Positions 54,687 through 64,000 are shown, counted from the first letter of the stretch. The stretch: 64,000 nt of DNA from JAJPJE01 sp963848375 (GCA_963848375.1 CAWKDK010000014.1:1-64000); one strand, 5' to 3'. The notes: generated by a model from the letters alone, not told the origin. Numbers and translations are program-made.

Positions 54687-56063
54687 CTACACCCCTAAGC
54701 TCTTCTGTATCGCTCCCGCAATCTGCTCCGTGAGTTGCTTCATTTGCGTCTCCGATTCAGCTTCCACCATCACCCTTGCCAGCGCCTCGGTTCCGGAGTA
54801 CCGCACCACGATGCGTCCATTGCCCGCGAGTTGTTCTTCCGCGCTCTTGATCGCACCGCTGATCTCTGGTACTTGATCAAACGCTTTCTTCTCGCGCACC
54901 TTGATGTTCTTTACCACTTGCGGAAAGACTTTCAGATCAGCAACCAGTTCGCCCAATGATTTGCCGCTGCTCTGGATCACCTGCAGCACGCGCAGCGCGG
55001 TCAGCAGCCCGTCTCCGGTGGTGGCGTCGCCATCGCGGAAGATAATGTGTCCGGATTGCTCGCCGCCGAGTACAGCGCCAGTCTTCTGCATCTGCTCCAG
55101 AACGTATTTGTCGCCCACTCCGGCGCGCAGCATGCGAATTCCGGAATTGCGCAGCGCGATCTCCAGCCCCATATTCGACATGGTTGTCGCGACAATCGTC
55201 TCCTGCGCTAATTTGCCGTGGGCTTTCAACTCACGGCCAGTCAGGAGCAGAACAGCGTCGCCGTTGACCACCTTCCCTTGTTTGCAGGCAAAAAGCGCGC
55301 GGTCAGCGTCGCCATCAAACGTAACTCCCAGGTCGTACTTCCCGCCGCTGGCGGCTACCGCCTTGGCGACTACTTCGGGATGCAGCGCCCCGCAATTCTC
55401 GTTGATGTTGCGTCCATTAGGCTGATCGTGGATGAAATCGGCTTCGATGCCGCACGCGCGAAATACTTCGTGCGCTACCGGCGTGGCCGCTCCGTTCGCG
55501 CAATCAACCAATACGCGCAAGCCGCGGAAACTCGTGCCTTTAACCGTTACGGCCAGCCATTCCACATATTGCTGCAAGAGCACGGCGTCGGTCGCCATTG
55601 CGGATTCAGGACTCGCTTTTGCCGCAGGGATCGACTTCAACTCCGACACGCGTCCATGCAGCAAATCGAAAATGTCCGTTTCGATCTGTTCTTCCAGTTC
55701 GTCGGGCAGCTTATAGCCATCGTGGCTAAAGATCTTGATGCCGTTATCGGTCCACGGATTGTGTGACGCGGAGATCACCACGCCTGACGAGAATGCCTGT
55801 CGCGCGAGGAACGCAACTCCCGGAGTGGTAATCACGCCGGCATGTTTTACGCGGGCGCCGGCCCAGCACAGTCCGGAAGTGATGGAGTCGCAGATCCACG
55901 CACTGGATTCACGCGTGTCCTGTCCGATGACAACCTCGAGGTCTTCGTGATGCTGGCGCAGGTAACGGCCCAAAGCGGCGCCGATCGCAAACACGGTATT
56001 GTGATCGAGCGGCGGATCACCAGCCACACCTCGGATGCCATCGGTACCAAACAACATTCTCAT
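54687..56063 (-). CDS. glmM: Phosphoglucosamine mutase
   Basis: 458 residues; turns glucosamine-6-phosphate into glucosamine-1-phosphate for peptidoglycan. The start is MRMLFGTDGIRGVAGDPPLD. The catalytic phosphoserine is in VVISASHNPWTDNGIK. The metal loop is VTFDGDADRALFAC, the sugar loop GGEQSGHIIF, and the phosphate loop RYSGTEALARVM. It follows the YbbR gene and cdaA on the same strand, the conserved cyclic-di-AMP operon. Confidence 0.97.
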   Translation of the reverse strand: MRMLFGTDGIRGVAGDPPLDHNTVFAIGAALGRYLRQHHEDLEVVIGQDTRESSAWICDSITSGLCWAGARVKHAGVITTPGVAFLARQAFSSGVVISASHNPWTDNGIKIFSHDGYKLPDELEEQIETDIFDLLHGRVSELKSIPAAKASPESAMATDAVLLQQYVEWLAVTVKGTSFRGLRVLVDCANGAATPVAHEVFRACGIEADFIHDQPNGRNINENCGALHPEVVAKAVAASGGKYDLGVTFDGDADRALFACKQGKVVNGDAVLLLTGRELKAHGKLAQETIVATTMSNMGLEIALRNSGIRMLRAGVGDKYVLEQMQKTGAVLGGEQSGHIIFRDGDATTGDGLLTALRVLQVIQSSGKSLGELVADLKVFPQVVKNIKVREKKAFDQVPEISGAIKSAEEQLAGNGRIVVRYSGTEALARVMVEAESETQMKQLTEQIAGAIQKSLGV

Positions 56064-56132
56064 GCGCAGAAATCCTTTCGGAACGAAACGAAGGTGTACC
56101 GAACAGTTTACAAAATCCGGCGCTGCGGAAAA

Positions 56133-56786
56133 CTATTTCGCTGTGACAACAGTAACGTGAACCGTAGAAGGAGTAACCAGGCGCAACATCGGATCGGAAA
56201 CATACGCGTGGGTGCTAAAGGTAGCGTGTCCGATGACGCCGCTGGCATCGACAGGATCGGTATTTACCGATTGCAGGTTGTCGAGTCGATGTGCAGGTCC
56301 AGCCACAGCGACGTTTGGCGGATCGACAGTCACTTCCTGCAGGCGATAGCCAGGAGCCGACGTGCCAATAACTCTGGGCACCACTGACACCGTACGCGTA
56401 CCGCGGGTATCGAAACTGATGCGGAACTGGCTGGGGATCACCTCTTCCACTTCAACGTCGCGAGGAGCATGGATTCGCGAGGTGGGAAGATCGTAGGTCC
56501 GCTCGCCGGGCCGGGCGTTAGATAGATCGATGCTGGCATGGATCTGTGAAGCCTTCATGTCGCGCAGCACGCCCGAATAACCGCGGAGGCGAACTTGTAT
56601 CTGGGGAATCGCTTCCGAGCTGATTTCCAGGTCCGAGGGCGCGTTCACGAATTCAATGGGCACATTGATCGCAATCTCGGCCACTGGCTGGCGGGCGATG
56701 GCAGTCCAGAGCAGCACCGCGATGAGCAGCGAAACCAGCTTCAGTCCAAGATTATGAAAAACGTATCTGCGCAGGAAATCCATCAT
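56133..56786 (-). CDS. YbbR-domain protein (CdaR-like)
   Basis: 217 residues. An N-terminal membrane anchor (FHNLGLKLVSLLIAVLLWTAI) is followed by two YbbR beta-domains (VPIEFVNAPSDLEISSEAIP, QIQVRLRGYSGVLRDMKASQ, VVPRVIGTSAPGYRLQEVTV). It starts with ATG overlapping the cdaA stop by four bases, so the two are coupled in translation. In firmicutes CdaR modulates the cyclase CdaA and this gene order is the same; that role is inferred here. It would sit on the periplasmic side. Confidence 0.9.
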   Translation of the reverse strand: MMDFLRRYVFHNLGLKLVSLLIAVLLWTAIARQPVAEIAINVPIEFVNAPSDLEISSEAIPQIQVRLRGYSGVLRDMKASQIHASIDLSNARPGERTYDLPTSRIHAPRDVEVEEVIPSQFRISFDTRGTRTVSVVPRVIGTSAPGYRLQEVTVDPPNVAVAGPAHRLDNLQSVNTDPVDASGVIGHATFSTHAYVSDPMLRLVTPSTVHVTVVTAK

Positions 56787-57658
56787 TGCGCTCCCGGATA
56801 ATGGCTTTCGCCGGAGCGCTCGTACTGAGTCGCGCTGCCGCCGTCGCCATAGGTATCGACAGCGGGGTTGATTGGCGTCGGCAGTGCGGAAGGCGGCACG
56901 TAGCGGCGCAGAAGCTCGCTCAATCGCTCTCGAAGGTATTCAGCGGTGATATCTCGCTCGATATTGCCGGCGACGGCGATGCTGATCCCACCGGTCTCTT
57001 CTGAAACGATGACAGCAATAGAGTCCGTCTCTTCAGTGATACCGATTCCGGCGCGATGGCGAGTTCCCATTTGCGTCGACAGCACCGGATTCATGGACAG
57101 CGGCAAAAAGCATGCAGCTGCCGCAATGCGCTCCTTCTGGATGATCACCGCACCATCATGCAGAGGCGCGCTCGGGCGGAAGATCGTTGCGAGGAGATCG
57201 TAAGAAAGGGTGGCGTCGAGCGGTACTCCGCTTTCAATGTAGGTGCGCAGTCCAATTTCGCGCTCGATGACCATCAGCGCGCCAGTCTGGCTTTGTGAGA
57301 ACAAGTTCGCCGCCAGCACGATATCGTCGTAAGCCTCGGCAATTTCTTTCGAAGATCGCCGGAATGTGAGCTTCCGTCCCAGACGCGCCAGCGCATGCCG
57401 GATCTCATTCTGGAAGACGACGATCAGCGCAAAAATCGCGTAGGGCAGAATCGTTCCGACGACCCAATCCACCGTGCGCAGTTCTACGATGTGAGCAAGG
57501 TAGAAGGCGAGCGCCAGGCCCCCAACTCCCACCAGCACGGGAACGGCGCGCGTTCCGCGAATCAGGCTGAGGAACTGATAGATCAGCACGGTAACCAGCA
57601 GGATGTCGATGACCGAAATCGCGGACATCTCGGGCCAACGCCATAAGATCAGGCTCAT
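56783..57658 (-). CDS. cdaA: Diadenylate cyclase
   Basis: Makes the second messenger cyclic di-AMP. 291 residues with three N-terminal membrane helices (VIDILLVTVLIYQFLSLI, LVGVGGLALAFYLAHIV, ILPYAIFALIVVFQNEI). The DAC domain has the catalytic motifs LHDGAVII (DGA) and GTRHRAGIG (RHR), both intact. A C-terminal tail of about 45 residues, Pro/Ser rich, goes beyond the usual end. It heads cdaA-ybbR-glmM. Confidence 0.96.
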   Translation of the reverse strand: MSLILWRWPEMSAISVIDILLVTVLIYQFLSLIRGTRAVPVLVGVGGLALAFYLAHIVELRTVDWVVGTILPYAIFALIVVFQNEIRHALARLGRKLTFRRSSKEIAEAYDDIVLAANLFSQSQTGALMVIEREIGLRTYIESGVPLDATLSYDLLATIFRPSAPLHDGAVIIQKERIAAAACFLPLSMNPVLSTQMGTRHRAGIGITEETDSIAVIVSEETGGISIAVAGNIERDITAEYLRERLSELLRRYVPPSALPTPINPAVDTYGDGGSATQYERSGESHYPGAQ

Positions 57659-57775
57659 GCTGGTTCCTTTGCGCGTGGGTCGGCGGAATACGACCCATAG
57701 ACCTATTTTAATTCAGCGCCTTCCCGGGCGCTCCAGAGATTCTACGGATTTCGCGGATCGTGTCCCGACTAAGCG

Positions 57776-58588
57776 CTAACGGGCAATTGCTGTCGTCTGA
57801 GCTTCCCTGACGGAGTGGGCGTCGTAGTCGGAGTGGACGATATCCACGATCGCGCGTCCCGCGATACGCGTTTCCGCCACGGAATGTATGTGCACGGGCA
57901 GGTTGAACCCGGCGACTTCGTTGTAGTCCTGTACGAAACGGATTTTCTTCACGAACAAGGACGGCGACTTAACCAGCATTCCTTCCGCGCGCACCAACGA
58001 GCCGTCGGTAGGATCGAGGTAAATCCTTCCTTTGAAGAGCCCGGGACGTTTCTGGCTGGGCTTTACGGCGTAAACGTAGAGCGCTCGACCGCCGAACGCC
58101 TCCAACCCCTTATAGGAGAAGTTGTAGTTCGCGTCGGTGATAGCGACCTTGGCGCCATCATCCTTCTGAACGTGATCCACTTCCGACTGCAGTAGGCGGC
58201 CAATCACGTTGGACTTGATGAAGTTGTCGCCCGCGAAATCGATCGCCTGGAACGTGAGCGAACGGGGAGCGGCAAACACGCGCCGCAACTTCAGACGTCC
58301 GCGCTGGGAACTCTGCGGGAGTTCAGCGTCCACTACGGTGATGTCAGAGAACGAGGCCAGCGTATGCAGTTGGTCGTAGGCATGGCGCAAATAGGTCATG
58401 AGCGCCAGGTCTGCGTTCAGGCGCGGCCGCGAAGCGGACGTCTCCTTCGATATCTGCGTTGGGGAAACAGAGACACTCGATCGGCCCGGTGTCTCCTCGT
58501 TCGGAGAAGTAAACTCTTGCCCGAATCCACCCGTCACAAAGATCAAAAAAGCTGTACAACTCAAAAGATAAGAGAACAGACGGCTCAT
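57776..58588 (-). CDS. LolA-like secreted protein
   Basis: About 270 residues. A signal peptide (LFSYLLSCTAFLIFVTGGFGQ) and a Ser/Thr-rich spacer precede a beta-rich domain with RVFAAPRSLTFQAIDFAGDN, VAITDANYNFSYKGLEAFGG, YVYAVKPSQKRPGLFKGRIY and LDPTDGSLVRAEGMLVK. This 'G.iylDp.dg.lvr.eG' pattern is seen in outer-membrane-lipoprotein-sorting-like proteins. The conserved core differs from true LolA, so only the fold is claimed. It diverges from thyX. Confidence 0.6.
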   Translation of the reverse strand: MSRLFSYLLSCTAFLIFVTGGFGQEFTSPNEETPGRSSVSVSPTQISKETSASRPRLNADLALMTYLRHAYDQLHTLASFSDITVVDAELPQSSQRGRLKLRRVFAAPRSLTFQAIDFAGDNFIKSNVIGRLLQSEVDHVQKDDGAKVAITDANYNFSYKGLEAFGGRALYVYAVKPSQKRPGLFKGRIYLDPTDGSLVRAEGMLVKSPSLFVKKIRFVQDYNEVAGFNLPVHIHSVAETRIAGRAIVDIVHSDYDAHSVREAQTTAIAR

Positions 58589-58718
58589 CAGGTACAAACC
58601 AGTTATTAATTATCTTGGCGAGTTGCACTTCAAGCAAGTAATTGCTTACATGCACCCCGCAGTTAATCAGACAAAAGCTGGATTGCCGATCTGCCGAATG
58701 ACCAGATAGGATTCCGCC

Positions 58719-60317
58719 ATGTCCGAAAAAGCAGTTCTGTCTGAGAACCCCGCCCAGACGTCGCAGGTGAACTCAAAGCCTTTGCAAACGGAAACCGAAG
58801 TCTTCGCTGTTTACGGCGCCGAGCCCGAAGTGCAGGCCTATGCCATGGCGAAATATTCGCGTTCCGCTCTTTCCATGAAAGAGTCGTTAAAAGAATTAAA
58901 TGATCAAAAAGCCGAGAAGTTTCTAAATACTTTTTACTTCCAGTACGGACATCGCTCCATCGCCGACCTCGCACATGTGGCTCTGGCCGTGGAAAAACTC
59001 TCGCTGCTCGCCGCAATTGCGCTGGTCGATGAACAGCGTTGGGATGGTCAAGAGCGTTCCACGCGTTATCAGAATTTCCAGAAGAGCGGATACTACACAC
59101 CTGACTTTGGCGGGAACGTAGCGGCGGCGGAACTCTACCAGGACGCGATCGCCGATCTCTTCCAGCACTACCGTTCGCTCTCCGAAACGGTGTTTCAGTT
59201 CCTCGCGAGTCGCACGCCCAAGCCCGAAGAAATGAAGCAGGATGCCTACGAGCGCACTTTGCGCGCGCGGGCCTTCGACATCACTCGTTACTTGCTGCCG
59301 CTCGCGACCAATACGTCTCTGGGGGAGATCGTGAACGCCCGTACTCTGGAGACGCAGGTGTCACGGTTGCTGTCCGATCCGCATGAGGAGATTCGGCGCC
59401 TTGGCGAGTTGTTGAAGCGCGCAGCGAGCCAGCCCGCATGGAATTTGAATCAGGACCGGTATCGCGACCTGGTAAGCCGCCTTCGCGAGAAAGACGAGGC
59501 GCTCGCGAACGAGGCCGGTGATCTGTTGTTGAAAGATGTACGTGTCTCACCAACGCTGGTGAAGTATGCCGAACCCAACGCCTACCAGATCGATGCGCGC
59601 CGAGAGCTGACGGCAGCAGCTACCGAGGTGATGGCAGGAGAAGCGATCGAATCGGCAAAGCTGGTTGATCTGCTGGAAGACGAGCCACTGGAAATCGAAC
59701 TCGCCACCACGTTGCTCTATGAGCATTGCCATTATCCTTATCGGCAGATTCGCCGAAAAGTGGAGGCGTTGGCGGACAAGCGCCGCGCGGAGATCATCGA
59801 CATCGGCATCCGGCTGCGTGGACGCCACGATGAGTTGCTGCGCGCGTATTGTTCCGGCCAGAAGTTCCGCTTCGACATCCTCATGGACATTGGCGGCTTC
59901 CGTGACATGCACCGGCACCGCCGCTGCGTGCAGATCGTACAGGGCTTTACGACGCAGCACGGTTTCGACACGCCGGAAGAAATCCTGGCAGCCGGCGCCG
60001 GCGAAGAATACATGCAGGCGATGCAGCGCGCGGCCGAAGCCTCCTCGCATCTCCGATCGCAGCTCGGCGGCGGGGAAGCGGCGGAAGAAAAATCCGAATA
60101 CCTGATCCCACTCGCCTATCGCAAGCGCACTCTGTTCAAGATGGATCTGGCCGAGGCTGTCTACATTTCAGAACTTCGCAGCAAGCCCGAGGGCCACATC
60201 TCCTATCGTCGCGTGGCTTACGCGATGTACGAAGAAGTGATTCGGCGGTATCCGGCACTGACGGAAATTTTCCGCGTGCGGGATATAAACGAGCCGGTAG
60301 ATTTGCTGAAAAGATAA
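58719..60317 (+). CDS. thyX: Tandem ThyX-like flavin-dependent thymidylate synthase
   Basis: 532 residues, about twice the usual ThyX length, with two ThyX-like halves. Half 1 has FYFQYGHRSIADLAHVALAV and, at residues about 106-117, QRWDGQERSTRY, which keeps the ERSTRY end of the ThyX motif but lacks its RHR start. Half 2 has DIGGFRDMHRHRRCVQIVQG, which keeps RHR but not the ERSTRY end. The full motif RHRx7S is thus divided. Long two-domain ThyX proteins are known in chlamydiae. It probably converts dUMP to dTMP, but activity with a split motif is unproven. Confidence 0.8.
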   Translation: MSEKAVLSENPAQTSQVNSKPLQTETEVFAVYGAEPEVQAYAMAKYSRSALSMKESLKELNDQKAEKFLNTFYFQYGHRSIADLAHVALAVEKLSLLAAIALVDEQRWDGQERSTRYQNFQKSGYYTPDFGGNVAAAELYQDAIADLFQHYRSLSETVFQFLASRTPKPEEMKQDAYERTLRARAFDITRYLLPLATNTSLGEIVNARTLETQVSRLLSDPHEEIRRLGELLKRAASQPAWNLNQDRYRDLVSRLREKDEALANEAGDLLLKDVRVSPTLVKYAEPNAYQIDARRELTAAATEVMAGEAIESAKLVDLLEDEPLEIELATTLLYEHCHYPYRQIRRKVEALADKRRAEIIDIGIRLRGRHDELLRAYCSGQKFRFDILMDIGGFRDMHRHRRCVQIVQGFTTQHGFDTPEEILAAGAGEEYMQAMQRAAEASSHLRSQLGGGEAAEEKSEYLIPLAYRKRTLFKMDLAEAVYISELRSKPEGHISYRRVAYAMYEEVIRRYPALTEIFRVRDINEPVDLLKR

Positions 60318-60359
60318 TTCGCCGTTGAGGCCGCCGAGGAGGGAGTTTCGATCCCTATA

Positions 60360-60393
60360 TTCCTCTGCGAACTCTGCGTCCTCTGCGGTGAGA
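60360..60393. repeat. CCTCTGCGAACTCTGCG-type repeat
   Basis: A close copy of the element at 53174-53204, placed 14 bases before the TPR gene start. Confidence 0.5.
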
Positions 60394-60407
60394 GTGATAG
60401 GTGAACG

Positions 60408-61010
60408 ATGCTTATTCGTCTTCTTCTTGTTCTGCTATTGATTACTCCACTGTTCGCGCACGCTGACCGCAAACAAGCCGTGGAGAAGTTCAATCAGGCA
60501 CGCCAGCAACTGGACAAACACAATCTGCCGAAAGCCGAAAAGCTGTTGAACGAGTCGATCCAGGCCGACTCCGCTTACATTCCGGCGCATCAGTTGCTCG
60601 GCGAGGTGAAGTACAACATGCGGCAGTACAACGCGGCCGCTGACGAGTATGCGACCGCGCTCAAGCTCAACGCCACGCTGCAGACTCTAAGCCCCGACCA
60701 GGTCCATTCCGTCACCAACAATCTTGGCGTGGCGCTTGCATATGCCGGCAATCTCTCGAAGGCGAAAGAGACCTTCGACGACGCCGTCAAGCAGGAACCC
60801 GATTACCCGATCTATCACTACAATCTCGCGTGCACCTACGCCGAGATGGGACAGCTCGATCCCGCGATGCAGGAGCTTCAAACCGCCTGGAAGCTGCGCA
60901 AGAACCTCGGCGAGAATGAACGCTTTCCCGATCCGCGTCAGGACGATTCATTCAAAAAGTACGTGAACGATCCTAAGTTCCAGGAAACCGTGCAGAACAT
61001 GGTGTTCTAA
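60408..61010 (+). CDS. TPR-repeat secreted protein
   Basis: 200 residues. A signal peptide (LIRLLLVLLLITPLFAHA) is followed by about four TPR units: AVEKFNQARQQLDKHNLPKA, AYIPAHQLLGEVKYNMRQYN, VTNNLGVALAYAGNLSKAKE and YNLACTYAEMGQLDPAMQEL. It is a periplasmic protein-binding scaffold with no enzyme domain. It comes right after thyX but the repeat between them argues against tight coupling. Confidence 0.88.
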   Translation: MLIRLLLVLLLITPLFAHADRKQAVEKFNQARQQLDKHNLPKAEKLLNESIQADSAYIPAHQLLGEVKYNMRQYNAAADEYATALKLNATLQTLSPDQVHSVTNNLGVALAYAGNLSKAKETFDDAVKQEPDYPIYHYNLACTYAEMGQLDPAMQELQTAWKLRKNLGENERFPDPRQDDSFKKYVNDPKFQETVQNMVF

Positions 61011-61019
61011 GCGAAGCAT

Positions 61020-61089
61020 GCCGCAGATTTGCGCAGATTGACGAAATGAAGGATCCTGAAATCAGCGTGCATCTGCGTTAATCAGCGGC
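61020..61089. repeat. GCCGCAGATTTGCGCAGAT palindromic repeat
   Basis: Arms GCCGCAGATTTGCGCAGATT and ATCTGCGTTAATCAGCGGC face each other across about 30 bases, in the gap between the convergent TPR and kinase genes. It is the same family as 52268-52358. Confidence 0.6.
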
Positions 61090-61093
61090 TAAT

Positions 61094-63724
61094 TTACAGC
61101 GGATTCTGCAATTCCAGCGCGTAAATCTCTTCTGAGCTGATATCTCTTACCAACAGCGGATTGCCATCAGGAGCAATTCCTGTCCACGCGCCCCAGAGTC
61201 CGCGGAAGATTTTCAGATCCTTCGTCTCCACGAACAGCTCGGACTTTGTTTCGCCAATTCTGATACGGCGGAAACTCGGATCAGGATAAAGTGCGTCGAA
61301 CACTATCGACTTGCTATCCGCTGCCCAGCGTGGGAACGAGATCTGATACGGCTCCTTCAACCACTCCGACCATTTTCCGGTCTCCCAGTCGTAGAGCATC
61401 AGTGTTCTTGAATCTGTCGAGAGTGCCACTAGGAAGTGCCCGTCAGGTGACCAGTGAGGGCTGAAGAATCCTTTCGAGTTTGGCACCGGTGAAGACTGTC
61501 CGGTCTCTACATCCACTACTTCGATTGAAGGCGTTACCACATCGGAAATGCTCTCGATTCGGCCGAATGCGACACGTTTCCCATCAGAAGACCAGGTGGC
61601 ATCAACTTCTCCCAGATTCTCTGATAGCAACTCGCGCGGGACTCCACCCTGTGGTGACACCACAAAAATCTTCGATGTCTTTCCTTTCTGGATTCCGGTG
61701 AACGCAATCTCGCTTCCACTCGGCGACCATCTTGGAAGCGCAGCCCGCATGGGAGGGAAGGTCAGCTGCAGCCGCTCGCTTCCGTCCATGCGGCTACGCC
61801 ACAATGTCAGATCGGGATACGACACATAAGTCACCCAGGCGCCATCGTGAGAAAAATCCAGCTCGCCCGCAGAGATTCCTCCCAGGAAACGTGAGAACTC
61901 CTTCAACCGCGGATCGTATTTCAGCAGCTCTCCGCGTGGCTGCTCGCCGACCACATACACTCGCTTTCCATCCGGACTGGGCGCAGGAGCTGAATAGGCG
62001 AGCGGCCCAGTGGTTAACTGAAATGGTGTTGGCTTGCCGTGCGTCAAGGGGCCCGCGATCTCTCTGGAAGCCCATATATCACCCCCGCCGACCTTGAAAA
62101 CGTAATAGCGACCGTCATGACTCCATCTGCCGCAGCAGGCTTGACTCTCACCCCATTCTGGAAACAGTCGGTGCAGACCGCTTCCGTTCCGTTTAACCTC
62201 CCACAATGACGAAGCGTTAGCGCTAACATCCCGGACGGTGAAACGTATTCGGTCTCCATCCACGGAAAAAGCAGGGGATTGCGTCTGGCCCGCAACGGTT
62301 ACGAGCTTGCGGCTGTCACTGCCATCATGACGCGCGAGGTAAACATCCGAACCGCGCACATACACCAGCCATTGCCCGTCTCGCGACCATGCGCCGTTTT
62401 TCCCGGTGATGTTGCCGAGTTGACGTGGCGTTCCCGTCGGCAGAGGCACCGACCAGAACCAGCCTGCCAGATCGGTGCCCATGTGGCTGATTGCGAGGAT
62501 CTCCGAACCATCACTCGAGATATCGACCGCGTACAAGGCCAGCGGACCGGTGTTCAGGATCGCGGTTTCACCGGCGCCGACCGCGGCCTCTGCGATAACC
62601 AGATATTCACCCTTCACTGCAGAGAAATAGAGCCGGGTCCCGTCAGTGACAATGTTTTGCTTAAATGCCAAGCCATCGTGGGTGACCTGCGTAACGCCGG
62701 TTACTGTGGGCAGCCGTGTGGGCGATTCGAGCAGAACCACCCCGGCGACGACCAGCGCAAACAGAAGCGCCCCGCCTAGCGCCGACCGGAGCCAGCGGCG
62801 GTGCGTTGTCGATCTGGGCAGTTCTTCAGCTACCGCGCTGGTGCGGGAATCGGTGTCACGCTTCAGTCGCTTCAGATCAGCTCGGATCTCAGACGCGCTT
62901 TGATATCGGAGTTCACGGTCCTTCTCCAGTGCTTTGCAAATAATCTTTTCCAGCTCGACAGGGACATTGTTGTTCAGGCGCACTGGCGCTACCGGTGCCT
63001 TGTGAAGAATTGCGTCAAACACCGAGGCGGAAGTTTCTCCTGTGAACGGACGAGTACCCGTGGCCATTTCGTACAGAACAATGCCGAACGAAAACAGGTC
63101 GCTGCGGTTATCGAGTTCACGTCCCAGCGCCTGTTCGGGCGACATGTAGCAGACGGTGCCGACCGTGGAACCAGAACTGGTGATCTGATCGAGGGTGATG
63201 GTTGCGCCCGGCACCTGGCTCGGAACGGCAGCTCGAAACACTTTCGCCAAGCCGAAGTCGAGTACTTTTGCCTGGCTGCGGCGCGTGACGAAGATATTTC
63301 CCGGCTTGATGTCGCGATGAAGCACGCCATGGCTGTGGGCCGCATCAAGGGCATCGGCGATTTGCGTGGCAAGATCGAGCAGAATGTCCATCGGCAGCGG
63401 GCCACGATCGATCAACGAACGTAGCGGTTGGCCGTCCAGGTACTCCATGGCGATGAAGGTTTGTCCTTCATGCTCGCCGATCTCGTGAATCGTGCAGATG
63501 TTCGGATGTTCGAGAGCGGAAGACGATCGTGCTTCCAGGCGAAAACGCTCGATCGCGTGCGGATCGCGAGCCAATTCCGGAGAGAGCAGTTTCAGCGCAA
63601 CAAATCGCCCCAGGGACAGGTCTTCGCCTTTAAAGACGACGCCCATGCCTCCCGAACCAATCTGTTCCACCAGGCGGTAACGCCCCAGCAGCGCGCCCGT
63701 AGCGAGGGTCGGACGGCTCGCCAT
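61094..63724 (-). CDS. Ser/Thr protein kinase with TolB/PD40 beta-propeller
   Basis: 876 residues. The kinase domain (residues about 10-290) has the Gly loop EQIGSGGMGVVFKGED, the ATP lysine in FVALKLL, the catalytic loop HRDIKPGNIFV and DFGLAKVF, then APE-like YMSPEQALGRELD. A single membrane helix lies about residue 315-335 (LGGALLFALVVAGVVLLES). Outside it, a six-bladed propeller of TolB/WD40-like units has SRDGQWLVYVRGSDVYLARH, SHDGAWVTYVSYPDL, SPSGSEIAFTGI, SSDGKRVAFGRI and SPDGHFLVALS. This fusion is common in Acidobacteriota; the propeller probably senses an outside ligand. Confidence 0.92.
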   Translation of the reverse strand: MASRPTLATGALLGRYRLVEQIGSGGMGVVFKGEDLSLGRFVALKLLSPELARDPHAIERFRLEARSSSALEHPNICTIHEIGEHEGQTFIAMEYLDGQPLRSLIDRGPLPMDILLDLATQIADALDAAHSHGVLHRDIKPGNIFVTRRSQAKVLDFGLAKVFRAAVPSQVPGATITLDQITSSGSTVGTVCYMSPEQALGRELDNRSDLFSFGIVLYEMATGTRPFTGETSASVFDAILHKAPVAPVRLNNNVPVELEKIICKALEKDRELRYQSASEIRADLKRLKRDTDSRTSAVAEELPRSTTHRRWLRSALGGALLFALVVAGVVLLESPTRLPTVTGVTQVTHDGLAFKQNIVTDGTRLYFSAVKGEYLVIAEAAVGAGETAILNTGPLALYAVDISSDGSEILAISHMGTDLAGWFWSVPLPTGTPRQLGNITGKNGAWSRDGQWLVYVRGSDVYLARHDGSDSRKLVTVAGQTQSPAFSVDGDRIRFTVRDVSANASSLWEVKRNGSGLHRLFPEWGESQACCGRWSHDGRYYVFKVGGGDIWASREIAGPLTHGKPTPFQLTTGPLAYSAPAPSPDGKRVYVVGEQPRGELLKYDPRLKEFSRFLGGISAGELDFSHDGAWVTYVSYPDLTLWRSRMDGSERLQLTFPPMRAALPRWSPSGSEIAFTGIQKGKTSKIFVVSPQGGVPRELLSENLGEVDATWSSDGKRVAFGRIESISDVVTPSIEVVDVETGQSSPVPNSKGFFSPHWSPDGHFLVALSTDSRTLMLYDWETGKWSEWLKEPYQISFPRWAADSKSIVFDALYPDPSFRRIRIGETKSELFVETKDLKIFRGLWGAWTGIAPDGNPLLVRDISSEEIYALELQNPL

Positions 63725-64000
63725 ACACTACTCCGTTCCCCTCACCCGCTGATCGAATGTTAGGTCTGTGCCAAGCCCGGGTCAAACGAGATGTGGCGCG
63801 GAAAGCGCAGAATCCCAAATTAAAACAGAGGCTCACGTCGGTTGCGGACAAGCCGCTGGCGTCGTAGTTGAGCGATAAGTTCCAGTGCAGTCGGACTCAC
63901 GTCCGCGGGGCTCTTCCGCCTGACTCCGATGGGCTTCCGCGTGCAATGTGTCCCAGTTTCGCACAGCTTTCGTTTTTTATTCGCCCATTCGATTCGATCA

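Noticed and set aside
63725..64000. Possible gene start upstream of the kinase
   Set aside because: No frame with convincing protein features; it is probably the promoter region of the kinase gene.

Overview
The window looks like a chromosomal segment of an Acidobacteriota (Terriglobia-like) bacterium. This is inferred from content, not from a marker gene. Pointers are a large TonB-receptor-like outer-membrane protein with an N-terminal carboxypeptidase-regulatory domain, a Ser/Thr kinase fused to a TolB/PD40 propeller, a GWxTD-type protein, a BlaI/M56 pair with a long repeat tail, CdaA-YbbR-GlmM, a chlamydia-like tandem ThyX, and very many short palindromic intergenic repeats. No rRNA, tRNA, CRISPR array, integrase or transposase was recognised.

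Layout. 0-5.3 kb is a minus-strand archaic (Csu-like) chaperone-usher pilus operon: two small SCPU subunits, chaperone, usher and a two-domain SCPU protein, every one frameshifted. 5.6-12.1 kb holds the receptor-like protein, a DUF5666 protein, a LolA-like protein and a GT4 glycosyltransferase. 12.2-15.5 kb is a blaI-M56-repeat-protein operon behind a clear dyad operator. 15.5-17 kb is a nickel module (NikR and a divergent NicO transporter). 17-22.5 kb has two DUF2382 proteins, a DUF937-OmpA fusion, a luciferase-like oxidoreductase and a phosphofructokinase with a PPi-type signature. 22.5-33.2 kb is mostly housekeeping: M49 peptidase, glyA, rpiB, an enoyl-CoA hydratase-like protein, PaiB, alanine racemase and small proteins. 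33.4-41.2 kb has a DoxX-like protein, an orphan radical SAM protein, dnaB, a structured 0.6-kb non-coding region, a GT39-like membrane protein and a CPBP protease. 41.3-50.7 kb has dnaG-rpoD, a periplasmic carbonic anhydrase, mutS2 and hemB. 50.8-57.7 kb has lpd-lipB-E1alpha and cdaA-ybbR-glmM. 57.8-63.7 kb has a LolA-like protein, tandem ThyX, a TPR protein and the kinase.

Two themes stand out. First, several families of hairpin repeats lie between genes, and one family is also found inside the reading frames of dnaG and mutS2, translated in the same frame in both, much like Rickettsia palindromic elements. Second, at least 17 single-base frameshifts in 14 genes, including housekeeping genes such as lipB and the E1alpha gene, suggest residual indel errors in the assembly more than mass gene decay. 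The most unusual candidates are the in-frame repeats, the structured intergenic region at 37.2-37.8 kb, and the M56 metallopeptidase whose C-terminal 28-residue repeats recur in the secreted protein next to it.
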